Below are positions 1-6,484 of a stretch of DNA of 7,811 nt, piece by piece (the first letter of the stretch is position 1; each line of letters begins with the position of its first letter). This stretch comes from Planctomycetota bacterium (GTDB lineage: Bacteria > Planctomycetota > Phycisphaerae > WQYP01 > JAJZKY01), in assembly GCA_021803885.1 (NCBI GenBank), contig JAJZKY010000193.1:1-7811 (forward strand), read 5' to 3'. A program made the translations under genes and the position numbers. The notes beneath the pieces are model-generated. The model saw nothing but the letters and a program-made list of their open reading frames with translations, ran no database searches and was not told where the DNA came from.

Positions 1-1
1 G

Positions 2-247
2 CCTCGCGGCAACGCGGTTACCTTCGACTACGAGCCGGAACATCGGCTCGAGGAGAACTTTCATCTCCTTGACTTCACACACTCTCCATCGCACAAGCCG
101 GCCAGGGAGCTGGCCGCTTGTAAAGTAGTTACGCGAGCCGGCGGGTTTATCCCGCCGGAAATGAATAATGAATCAACGAACCATTTCACCACAGCGGACA
201 ACGTACATAAAACTACTGCGATTCCTGTACTTTTAAGCGCAGTGTAA
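2..247 (+). CDS. C-terminal fragment of an unrecognised plus-strand protein (5' end outside window)
   Basis: Frame 2 of the plus strand is open from the window edge through 81 codons to a TAA at 245-247, with no start codon needed inside the window. The first part, up to about position 80, ends mostly in G or C at third codon positions and reads like an ordinary soluble protein (for example TFDYEPEHRLEENFHLLDF). From about position 94 onward the frame runs through two strong palindromes and the codon choice becomes less biased. My reading is that the real gene ended near here and its tail (the AGGFIPPE stretch) was extended by a palindromic repeat. I do not recognise the family. It converges on the pseudouridine synthase gene, with 91 bases between the two stops. 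A 64-codon frame on the opposite strand (61-255) competes for the same bases, so coding here is only moderately supported. Confidence 0.42.
   Translation, partial: PRGNAVTFDYEPEHRLEENFHLLDFTHSPSHKPARELAACKVVTRAGGFIPPEMNNESTNHFTTADNVHKTTAIPVLLSAV
31..69. repeat. Two adjacent inverted repeats
   Basis: Bases 31-37 (CGAGCCG) pair perfectly with 44-50 (CGGCTCG) around a 6-base loop. Immediately after, 51-56 (AGGAGA) pairs with 64-69 (TCTCCT) around a 7-base loop. Neither is followed by a T-run on either strand, so I do not call them terminators. They lie inside the open plus-strand frame and may be incidental to coding. Confidence 0.4.
94..158. repeat. Pair of strong palindromes, probable dispersed repeat element
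   Basis: The first stem has CGGCCAG at 99-105 against CTGGCCG at 110-116 around a 4-base loop, extended by CAAG 94-97 against CTTG 117-120 with a single unpaired C at 98, giving 11 pairs. The second stem is CCGGCGGG at 138-145 against CCCGCCGG at 151-158 around TTTAT. Both are perfect or nearly so, 17 bases apart, and neither is followed by a T-run on either strand. Two such GC-rich stems in tandem at the 3' end of a gene look like a dispersed palindromic element rather than a terminator. Only one copy is visible, so repetitiveness is inferred. Confidence 0.55.
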
Positions 248-261
248 CGTCTCATTAAGTT

Positions 262-296
262 CGCAAGGTCATTTCATTACTCATGGAGTCCTTGCG
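262..296. repeat. Weak inverted repeat between the convergent genes
   Basis: CGCAAGG at 262-268 is the reverse complement of CCTTGCG at 290-296, separated by 21 bases. It lies in the 91-base space between the plus-strand stop at 247 and the minus-strand stop at 339. No T-run follows on either strand and the loop is long, so a terminator function for either gene is only a possibility. Confidence 0.25.
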
Positions 297-338
297 CCGT
301 TGCGGGGGCGGTTGATGTCGCGTTTGTAGTATTAGAAG

Positions 339-1106
339 CTACTGGCCCGGCAGGTTTAAGGCCAGCCGGTGGAGAACGGCGAGGAAATCGGTCGGCGGCG
401 GCAGAATAAATTCGCGCCATTGTTTTTCGGAGGGGTGCTGGAAGCCCAGCTTCCAGGCGTGCAGGCACAAGCGCGGAGTGCGGGGCAATTTTTCCGCGGA
501 TAAGCTCTCCGGTATGTAAATATCCTCACCGCATACCGGCGTGCCAAGAAACATCATGTGGGCGCGAATTTGATGAAGGCGTCCGGTTTTAATGCGAACT
601 TCCACCAGGGCCGCGGTCGCGGTAGCGCTTAGTACACGATAGGCGGAAACGGCGGGTTCGCCGGTGCGGGAAATAATCACCTTTTTTATACCGGCATGAA
701 TTTCTTTTAAGCGGGCCTGTACCACGCCCTGTGCGGGATCGGGGCGGCCCGCGACAATGGCGAGATATATCTTATCCAGCCTGCGCTGCTGAAAATCCTG
801 CCGCAAAGCGTCATACACCTCCGGGCACAGCGCCACGACCAGTAAACCGCTGGTCTGGCGATCCAGGCGGTGCAGGAGGCCCCAATCGCGGCGCGGTCCC
901 AGTTGATGCAGTTGCCGGCCATAGTCGGCGAATAAGCCATTGAGTAATGTATCTTTTTGATGGCCCAGGCCTGGTTGCGTAACCAAGCCGGCGGGTTTGC
1001 CAATCACCACCATATCCGCATCGGCATAGACGGTATCATATTTTACCGCGGGATTGGCCGCCGGGGGGCGGGAGGAGGCGGGAGAATGTGTCGCCTTATA
1101 TCTCAA
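339..1106 (-). CDS. RluA-family 23S rRNA/tRNA pseudouridine synthase (no S4 domain)
   Basis: This cytoplasmic enzyme of 255 residues should isomerise specific uridines in ribosomal or transfer RNA to pseudouridine. The catalytic motif [12 protein letters not shown] lies at residues 79-90, with Asp82 as the expected nucleophile. The entry motif ([16 protein letters not shown]) is at 31-46, the [19 protein letters not shown] motif at 173-191, and the closing PRLCLHAW at 211-218. No S4 RNA-binding domain precedes the catalytic domain, and the first 21 residues are a short Ala/Pro-rich leader. Together these place it in the RluA/RluC/RluD/TruC superfamily, but the sequence alone does not tell which RNA or position it modifies. 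The start is TTG at 1104-1106, because no ATG or GTG is available before the conserved domain. It overlaps the trxB stop by 4 bases (TTGA), with AGGG about 6 bases upstream, which implies translational coupling. The stop is TAG at 339-341. Confidence 0.93.
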   Translation of the reverse strand: MRYKATHSPASSRPPAANPAVKYDTVYADADMVVIGKPAGLVTQPGLGHQKDTLLNGLFADYGRQLHQLGPRRDWGLLHRLDRQTSGLLVVALCPEVYDALRQDFQQRRLDKIYLAIVAGRPDPAQGVVQARLKEIHAGIKKVIISRTGEPAVSAYRVLSATATAALVEVRIKTGRLHQIRAHMMFLGTPVCGEDIYIPESLSAEKLPRTPRLCLHAWKLGFQHPSEKQWREFILPPPTDFLAVLHRLALNLPGQ

Positions 1107-2089
1107 TGAATACCCTGTTGCGCCAACCAGCGTTCGGCATCAATAGCCGCTCTGCATCCCATGCCGGCGGCGGTAATAGCCTGGCGATAAAACGGGTCAG
1201 CGCAATCGCCGGCGGCAAAAACCCCTTCCACACTGGTAAGGGAACGAAAAGGATGCGGTAACGTCACATACCCTTTCACATCCAGGACCAGATGATCCTT
1301 GAGGAAGGCGGTATTTGGAGTATGACCGATAGCGGCAAACATGCCGCGGCATTCGATAACGGAGGTGGTATTCGTTTTGATGTTTTTTACGCGCACGGCG
1401 GTAACGCCCGCCTCTTCGGTGCCCACCACTTCTTCCACCACCGAATTCCACACCGGCTTGATTTTGCTGTTGGATAAGGCCCGCTGAGCCATGATTTTAC
1501 TGGCCCGCAAGGTATCCCGCCGATGCACCAGATACACGATGCTGGCGAATTTGGTCAGATAGGTACCCTCTTCAACGGCCGAGTCCCCTCCGCCGACCAC
1601 CACGACCGGGTTATTCCGAAAACGCGGTAACGCGCCATCGCATACCGCACAGGCCGACACGCCGTTATTCTCAAATTTTTTTTCACTTTCCAATCCGATG
1701 TAATTGGCGCTGGCGCCGGTGGCGACAATGACCGCATGAGTGGCAACCCCGGTTTCCGCCACACCGGAGAGATCATTGAGATGCCACACTTTGAAGGGCC
1801 GCGTTTTGAAATCCACCCGTGTGACATAATTCTGCAACACCCGCGTGCCGAAACGTTCCGCCTGTTGCTGCATAACCCCCATCATTTTCTGGCCATCAAT
1901 ACCATGCACAAAGCCGGGAAAATTCTCCACCTCTGTGGTGAACATCAACTGTCCGCCGGGCATGCGTTCGCGATTGACACCATCCCCGGCTAACACCAGC
2001 GGCTTAAGACTGGCGCGGGCGGCGTAAATAGCAGCGGTCCAGCCCGCCGGACCGGAACCAATAATGACTAACTTTTCAATATCCGCCAT
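1103..2089 (-). CDS. trxB: Thioredoxin reductase (NADPH), TrxB
   Basis: This 328-residue cytoplasmic flavoenzyme passes electrons from NADPH through FAD and a redox-active disulfide to thioredoxin. It has the FAD-binding GSGPAG at residues 11-16, PGGQL at 44-48, and the second nucleotide-binding motif GGGDSAVEE at 166-174. HRRD at 189-192 contributes to NADPH 2'-phosphate recognition, and FAAGDC lies at 291-296. The active-site disulfide is Cys147-Ala-Val-Cys150. Most bacteria have CATC; CAVC is a variant I associate with the Planctomycetota/Verrucomicrobiota group. Length and domain order are normal for the low-molecular-weight TrxR family. The ATG at 2087-2089 has an AGGA 7 bases upstream. 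The 3' end overlaps the pseudouridine synthase by 4 bases. No thioredoxin gene lies in the window. It follows the complex-I-like genes and an ABC ATPase, but a metabolic link between them is not shown by the sequence. Confidence 0.97.
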   Translation of the reverse strand: MADIEKLVIIGSGPAGWTAAIYAARASLKPLVLAGDGVNRERMPGGQLMFTTEVENFPGFVHGIDGQKMMGVMQQQAERFGTRVLQNYVTRVDFKTRPFKVWHLNDLSGVAETGVATHAVIVATGASANYIGLESEKKFENNGVSACAVCDGALPRFRNNPVVVVGGGDSAVEEGTYLTKFASIVYLVHRRDTLRASKIMAQRALSNSKIKPVWNSVVEEVVGTEEAGVTAVRVKNIKTNTTSVIECRGMFAAIGHTPNTAFLKDHLVLDVKGYVTLPHPFRSLTSVEGVFAAGDCADPFYRQAITAAGMGCRAAIDAERWLAQQGIH

Positions 2090-2096
2090 ATCTCAT

Positions 2097-2100
2097 TCCT
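2097..2100 (-). promoter_or_regulatory. Ribosome binding site of trxB
   Basis: AGGA on the minus strand, 7 bases before the trxB ATG. It shares bases with the TAG stop (2099-2101) of the small open frame just upstream. This TAGGA overlap is typical of coupled genes and is the best support that the small frame is translated. Confidence 0.6.
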
Positions 2101-2194
2101 ATGTGCAACCGCAGGCAAAAACGCATTTTTCCATCTCCTGCGTCAGACCCGTTCGTTTAAGCTCCGCCGTCGCCGGGACATTGGCCCCGATCAA
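2099..2194 (-). CDS. Possible 31-residue small ORF with a Cys-rich tail
   Basis: Between the ABC ATPase and trxB, a minus-strand frame runs from TTG (2192-2194) to TAG (2099-2101), giving 31 residues that end in EKCVFACGCT. Three cysteines in a C-x3-C-x-C arrangement sit in the last eight residues. There is no clear ribosome binding site for the TTG. The only in-frame ATG (2132-2134) would give 11 residues, with AGGAG directly abutting it, too close to be useful. The frame is the same as that of the ABC ATPase, separated from it only by the ATPase's TAA, so it could be the remnant of a longer ATPase C-terminus. The stop overlaps the trxB ribosome binding site, which favours a genuine gene. 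I do not recognise a family, and its place before a disulfide reductase is only suggestive. Confidence 0.25.
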   Translation of the reverse strand: MIGANVPATAELKRTGLTQEMEKCVFACGCT

Positions 2195-2208
2195 CGGAAT
2201 AATAACAA

Positions 2209-2214
2209 ATTATA
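2209..2214 (-). promoter_or_regulatory. TATAAT -10-like hexamer upstream of trxB
   Basis: A perfect TATAAT is read on the minus strand across the stop codon of the ABC ATPase. It could start a transcript about 110 bases before trxB. The hexamer 17 bases upstream (CTGGCC) is a poor match to TTGACA. An internal promoter for trxB is possible but weakly supported. Confidence 0.2.
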
Positions 2215-3031
2215 GCAGGTGGGGCGGCGGCGGCCAGCCCTCGCTGTGCGCATACCAGCGGCGCTTATGCGGTGTAACTTGAATCGGCCAATTGAAGGCG
2301 CGTGACATGAGGCGGCTGGTAAGCGTTTGCGCCGGGGGTCCAGCGGCGATCGCTTCACCCCGGCCATTTAATAACAGTGTGTGCTGAATCTGCGGTAGAA
2401 GTTCTTCGAGATGATGCGTAATAATCAGCAAGGCCGGTGGCGCGGGCCTGGTTGCCAGTTGCGCCAAAAACTGCAGCACGGTTTCCCGCGCCGGCAGATC
2501 CAGGCCGGAGGTACATTCATCCAGCATCAGCAACGCCGGTTCATGCACCAGAGCGCGGGCTATAAGCACCCGCATGCGTTCCCCGGTGGAAAGGGTCCAG
2601 AATCGCCGCCTGGCAAATAATTCCATACGCACGTCCCGCAGTACCGCCGCGGTGCGGGTCCATTGTGCAGCAGCAGGTTGCTGATAACCCAGGGTCAAGG
2701 AACCGAAAAAACCGCTGCAAACCACCTCTTCGGCGGTCATGGGTTCATCAAAAGGGTAAATACTCAGAGCTTCGACTATGGACAGCCGTTGGCGCAATTC
2801 ACTGATCGGATATTCACCAAGCCGATGGCCCAGCACCTCGACGGTTCCGTGCGTCGGCCAGAGATAACCGGCCGCCATGCGAACCAGAGTGGATTTTCCG
2901 CTGCCATTAGGTCCGACAATAGCTCCCCAGCCCCCCGCGGGCAGTTCCCAGTTAATTCCATTGAGAATAATACGTTCATCCCGCTGGAAATATATATCGG
3001 TAAAACGAATGGCTGGAGAATCTTTGATCAT
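2210..3031 (-). CDS. ABC transporter ATP-binding protein (YlmA/ModF-like), no permease nearby
   Basis: This is a single nucleotide-binding domain of about 273 residues, starting at ATG 3029-3031. A TTG at 3053-3055 would add eight residues. Numbering from that TTG, Walker A GPNGSGKST is at 48-56, the signature at 155-159 reads LSTGE instead of LSGGQ, and Walker B LLMLDE at 175-180 ends in the catalytic Glu180. The D-loop SGLD is at 183-186 and the switch His at 214. The Walker B follow-on is LDECTSGLD, where LDEPTSGLD is usual. The expected Q-loop Gln appears to be Glu95. The long stretch EVVCSGFFGSL between Walker A and the signature resembles the YlmA/ModF-like ATPases. No membrane permease or binding protein is in the window, so the substrate is unknown. 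The gene begins 30 bases after the NuoN-like stop and is probably co-transcribed with it. Neither start has a convincing ribosome binding site. Confidence 0.88.
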   Translation of the reverse strand: MIKDSPAIRFTDIYFQRDERIILNGINWELPAGGWGAIVGPNGSGKSTLVRMAAGYLWPTHGTVEVLGHRLGEYPISELRQRLSIVEALSIYPFDEPMTAEEVVCSGFFGSLTLGYQQPAAAQWTRTAAVLRDVRMELFARRRFWTLSTGERMRVLIARALVHEPALLMLDECTSGLDLPARETVLQFLAQLATRPAPPALLIITHHLEELLPQIQHTLLLNGRGEAIAAGPPAQTLTSRLMSRAFNWPIQVTPHKRRWYAHSEGWPPPPHLL

Positions 3032-3060
3032 TAAAGCACCGGCAATCTGATACAATAACC

Positions 3061-4695
3061 TTAAACAATCCAGCCAATGGGCATCTTAGCCGGTAACAAC
3101 GCATGATGTTTATGTATGCGGGGCACGGTAGTAGTCGCGGCAGCGGAGATCGGCATAAACGCCATGGTCAGGTGTTGAATCGGGCGATACGCCAGTAAAG
3201 CAGCGCCATTTATCATGCTGGCCACCAACAGCAGCACCAGTGTTCCCACGGCGGTATGGCGTACCGGCCGCCGTCGGGCAGGTGGTGGCGCGGCAACAGC
3301 GATCTCCGGTCGGTCCAGAAAGACATACGCCGCTACACGCAAGGTCGCCACGCCACCGACAATCAGGCTTAGCACATTGACCACTATGAGAAAAGTACCC
3401 GACCATGTACCCGTCGAATTAACCGTGTGAAATAAGGCCATGCGGGTAATGGCCCCCAGGGTCGGCGGCAGGCCACAGAGCGATAATAACGCCAGGACCA
3501 ACACCAGTGCCCGCAATAAGTTGTTCCGGGACCATTCCGGTAATTCACCGAGTATCCGCGATTTTCCACCGCCCATAATTCCCAGTGCCGGCCCCGCGGC
3601 CAAACCGACGGTTAACGCATATAACAGAAGGCCTCCGGCCAGGTGGGCGACAGGCAATGCGTGCGCCGACACGGTGACGCAAAGAGTAAGCAAAAGCATA
3701 GCGGCCAAACCGCCAACCAGATTTCCTGCTACCGCCGCGAAATCATTTTGCCTCAGCGCCTGCACGGCATAAACCACCGCCGCCATGAGCGCCGCAAAGG
3801 TAACAGCCAGTGTCACCACGCCGGCCACGGCGGGAATATGGTTGTCCAGCGTAAACAGCAGCCGCAATAGAGCGGCCATGGATCCGACATAAGGTATCAA
3901 AAGCAGACAAAAGGCCACCTCCACGGGTGTTTCTGCCGCCGCCTCGCCAAACCACCAGTGCAGCGGCATGCTGCCGGTCCAGAACAATATCGGCAACAAA
4001 AATAATACCACCGAAATTACCGCCCACAGAATAACTGCGGCGTGTGGTCCCGGAATGAACAACCGCGACCATGAGACACCCAGCCCGCAGATAATCATGG
4101 ATAGCAGCGCCAGGAGCATAACGGCCAGAACCACCAGCAGGGCTTTATGGATAAGCGGCAGATGCGCATCCTCACGGGTTCCCAGGGTCAAAAGCATCCA
4201 CAACGGCAACGATCCTAAAAGCATGCAACTGGCTAGAACAAGAGCGTTAGCGGCCGCCGGCATAAGGCTCCAACCCACGGTGCTTAAAGTAATCAGTAGG
4301 CAAAATCTTCCATCACCATGACCGCTGTAATTGCGCAAACGCCGTAATACAATAGTGGCAGTAGCCAGCAGGAGAATGGAAAAAGTCAGAATCCAGCCCA
4401 TCGGATCTAAAATCAGCCATCCGGATAGACCATCGAGTACCGCCGCCTGGCCCGAAAGAAAACTGGAATACCCCCGTAACTGTACCAGCGCGGCGAGCAC
4501 CATTCCGGTAAAACCAATCATAACGGCCGCGGACCGGGAGCGACCCGCGGGTATTTTTATTACCACCGCCAATACGGCCGTGGTAAAAAGCATAATGATC
4601 TGCGGAGCCAAAATGTCCAAAGTGTTCCAGTTCAGTTTAACTGCTCCTGTCGGATAGTTTTGCGTAACATCAGATACTCCAATACTTTTCATCAT
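3061..4695 (-). CDS. nuoN: Divergent NuoN-like subunit of a complex-I-type membrane arm
   Basis: A 544-residue, very hydrophobic inner-membrane protein with about 14 helices, placed third in a nuoL-nuoM-nuoN order. In canonical complex I, NuoN is one of three antiporter-like subunits that carry protons. Homology shows in SLPLW (162-166), PLHWW (244-248) followed by the ETP and RLLF blocks, and SLCGLPPTLG (405-414). The usual functional residues are largely missing: by-eye alignment to E. coli gives Glu133 to Leu159, Lys217 to Trp239, Lys247 to Tyr269 and Lys395 to Arg418. The normally conserved IKRLLGYSSISHLGY block after helix 9 is replaced by FAAVAGNLVGGLAAM. One Lys (184) and His246 remain. 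A His-rich hydrophilic tail follows the last helix. ATG-ATG at 4690-4695 has no clear ribosome binding site; an AGGAG stands inside the reading frame near residue 17. The identification rests partly on gene order. Confidence 0.78.
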   Translation of the reverse strand: MMKSIGVSDVTQNYPTGAVKLNWNTLDILAPQIIMLFTTAVLAVVIKIPAGRSRSAAVMIGFTGMVLAALVQLRGYSSFLSGQAAVLDGLSGWLILDPMGWILTFSILLLATATIVLRRLRNYSGHGDGRFCLLITLSTVGWSLMPAAANALVLASCMLLGSLPLWMLLTLGTREDAHLPLIHKALLVVLAVMLLALLSMIICGLGVSWSRLFIPGPHAAVILWAVISVVLFLLPILFWTGSMPLHWWFGEAAAETPVEVAFCLLLIPYVGSMAALLRLLFTLDNHIPAVAGVVTLAVTFAALMAAVVYAVQALRQNDFAAVAGNLVGGLAAMLLLTLCVTVSAHALPVAHLAGGLLLYALTVGLAAGPALGIMGGGKSRILGELPEWSRNNLLRALVLVLALLSLCGLPPTLGAITRMALFHTVNSTGTWSGTFLIVVNVLSLIVGGVATLRVAAYVFLDRPEIAVAAPPPARRRPVRHTAVGTLVLLLVASMINGAALLAYRPIQHLTMAFMPISAAATTTVPRIHKHHALLPAKMPIGWIV

Positions 4696-4722
4696 TGCGG
4701 GACCGGCGCACGGCGATGATGG

Positions 4723-6318
4723 TCAATGTCCTGCGCCACCGATGCTGTGCGCGAGAGCCGTGAGCACCGGTGCCACGGGATTAAGCACCAGCCACGCCGG
4801 CAGAATTCCTCCGGCAAACAGCGCCAGAACAACCGGTACAAATACCAGCCGTTCGCGCGCCGATAATCCATGAAAGTGCTGATGCTCCGGTCGCCCGGAA
4901 CCAAAAAATAGCCTTTCAATGGTCCACAGCAGCACTGCCGCCATAAGCACCATGGCGAGGCACATAACCACGGCCGCCAGTAAAAGTCCATGATAGTGGA
5001 ACAATGGGCCGGCGGAACGGATGGCGGCCGCATGAAACATGCCGATGGTGGCCAGCAGATCACCGCTGAAGACGGCTAATCCGGGCAAGGCGAGAGCGGC
5101 CATAAATCCGGGCATGGAAAATATAAAAAGATCTGGAATTAATTGTGCCAGGCCGCCGAGACGGGTTAAATCCCGGTGATTGGCGCGTATTTCAATAACA
5201 TGGCTGGTCCAGAGCAGTGCCATGGTGGTCATGGCGGCGGAAAGACTTAACAAAAATCCACCATTGAGTCCGGTTAAATTTCCCGCGGTCACCCCCAGTA
5301 CAATATATCCAGCCTGCACCATGAGCCAGTAGGCGATCACACGCCGGAAATCGCTTTGTGCCATGGCACATAATGCGCCATAGAGAACTCCGGCGGCCCC
5401 CAAAATGGCCAGTGTATTGTGCCAGATTATCAATTGTGCTGGAAATATGGACACCACAATACGCACCAGCGCATAGCCCGCCAGAAGAAATTGGGACGCT
5501 ATTACCATCATGGCGGAAGGTGCCGCCGATTCCGCCAGCGCATCGGGCAACCAGAAATGCAATCCGGCCGTACCCAGGCGAATTCCTGCCGCCAGCATAA
5601 AGAGCCAGAACGCCAGCGTGGTCCACGTCTGGGCGGGGCCAAGCGCCCGCATGAGCCGCGCATTCGTGGCAATCCGCGCAAAATTCAGTGTGCCGAAGGC
5701 TAAACCATCCACCCCGCGCGTAGCCAGGCTGATTAACATGCACGATCCCAGCAGCGCGGAAGAACCGATGATCCAGAACAACGCCAGTTTCAAAGCCGCC
5801 GGTCTGCGCCGGGGGCCGCCCCATAAGCCAATGAGCAGAAAACACGGAAACAGTGACAGCGTGCTGAGGAGATAAAATAAAAACAAATCCATGCTGGCCG
5901 CGGCACCGACGATACATCCTTCCAGCAGCAGGAGCATAATGTAATACGCCTTGACCTGAGTATTAACACCATAACTGGCCAGAATGGTTAAGAGACTTAT
6001 GCCGCACAAGACCAGAATGGTCACCATCGATACGGCGTCGACACCCAGATGATAGTGAACATTCAAATCCTGAAACCATCGGATATTCTGCTGCAGTTGT
6101 GCGACATCCGCGAACTGCGGCGACCAGTTGAATATCCGTGCCGCCGCCAACGCTATAAGCATATTCCCCGCGCTGACCGCCACAGCGCTAAAGCGGATAA
6201 GACGGGGACGGATTACAGGCAAAATGCCCAATATAAAGGCCCCGATCAACGGCAGCACCATCAGCCAGGTTAAAATCGAACTGTAGATAAACGGTTTCAA
6301 GTCAACCTTTCCTGCCAT
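4723..6318 (-). CDS. nuoM: Divergent NuoM-like subunit of a complex-I-type membrane arm
   Basis: A 531-residue multi-spanning inner-membrane protein (E. coli NuoM has 509), recognisable as the second antiporter-like subunit of NADH:quinone oxidoreductase. Diagnostic blocks are the MDLFLFY and LFPCFLLIGLWGG segments (143-168), GLHFWLPDAL (252-261), MAQSDFRRVIAYW (319-331), HRDLTRLGGL (381-390) and LPGLAVFSGD (411-420). The key ionisable residues are altered: the TM5 Glu144 becomes Thr153, the TM7 Lys234 becomes Arg247, the TM8 Lys265 becomes Leu278, and the TM12 Glu407 becomes the shorter acid Asp420. The ATG at 6316-6318 lies inside a 13-base direct repeat and lacks a good ribosome binding site. 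A TTG at 6298-6300 (residue 7) has AGGAAAGG 5 bases upstream and may be the true start. The gene is 27 bases ahead of the NuoN-like gene and 318 bases behind the NuoL-like gene. Confidence 0.87.
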   Translation of the reverse strand: MAGKVDLKPFIYSSILTWLMVLPLIGAFILGILPVIRPRLIRFSAVAVSAGNMLIALAAARIFNWSPQFADVAQLQQNIRWFQDLNVHYHLGVDAVSMVTILVLCGISLLTILASYGVNTQVKAYYIMLLLLEGCIVGAAASMDLFLFYLLSTLSLFPCFLLIGLWGGPRRRPAALKLALFWIIGSSALLGSCMLISLATRGVDGLAFGTLNFARIATNARLMRALGPAQTWTTLAFWLFMLAAGIRLGTAGLHFWLPDALAESAAPSAMMVIASQFLLAGYALVRIVVSIFPAQLIIWHNTLAILGAAGVLYGALCAMAQSDFRRVIAYWLMVQAGYIVLGVTAGNLTGLNGGFLLSLSAAMTTMALLWTSHVIEIRANHRDLTRLGGLAQLIPDLFIFSMPGFMAALALPGLAVFSGDLLATIGMFHAAAIRSAGPLFHYHGLLLAAVVMCLAMVLMAAVLLWTIERLFFGSGRPEHQHFHGLSARERLVFVPVVLALFAGGILPAWLVLNPVAPVLTALAHSIGGAGH

Positions 6319-6484
6319 GTTTTTTTACCGTTCACGGCGTGGTGCGTAAAACGGATTTTTGTTTCCACCCCAGGCTGCGGAATATCACCGGACGACAACC
6401 TGGCCTACAGGAGCGTGGTGCCACCCGTGGCCATGGTCTCGGATGCCACCAACCCGCAGGCTCAACGGTTACCATGTTTTTTTA
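6315..6484. repeat. 13-bp direct repeat pair (6315-6327 and 6472-6484)
   Basis: CCATGTTTTTTTA occurs identically at 6315-6327, where it covers the NuoM ATG on the minus strand, and at 6472-6484, in the loop region of the palindrome. The copies bracket 144 bases. Identity includes a 7-base T-run, which lowers its information, but CCATG and the final A also match. It could be a footprint of an insertion or duplication that created the gap. Confidence 0.5.

Noticed and set aside
138..158. Intrinsic terminator for either convergent gene
   Set aside because: The stem is strong, but no T-run follows it on the plus or the minus strand, and on the plus strand it lies inside an open frame.
61..255. 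Minus-strand 64-codon frame with one hydrophobic segment
   Set aside because: It lies opposite a longer open plus-strand frame with better codon character in its first part, and its middle is translated palindrome. There is no ribosome binding site I would trust.
2663..3034. Plus-strand 123-codon frame
   Set aside because: Antisense shadow of the ABC ATPase, which has complete catalytic motifs on the minus strand.
4692..5063. Minus-strand 123-codon frame
   Set aside because: It overlaps the 3' part of the NuoM-like gene in another frame and is rich in Cys, Trp, Arg and Pro, as expected for a shadow of a hydrophobic gene.
6332..6475. Minus-strand 47-codon frame starting in the palindrome loop
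   Set aside because: Arg/Pro/Trp-rich, no ribosome binding site, and its ATG is part of the direct repeat; more likely non-coding repeat sequence.
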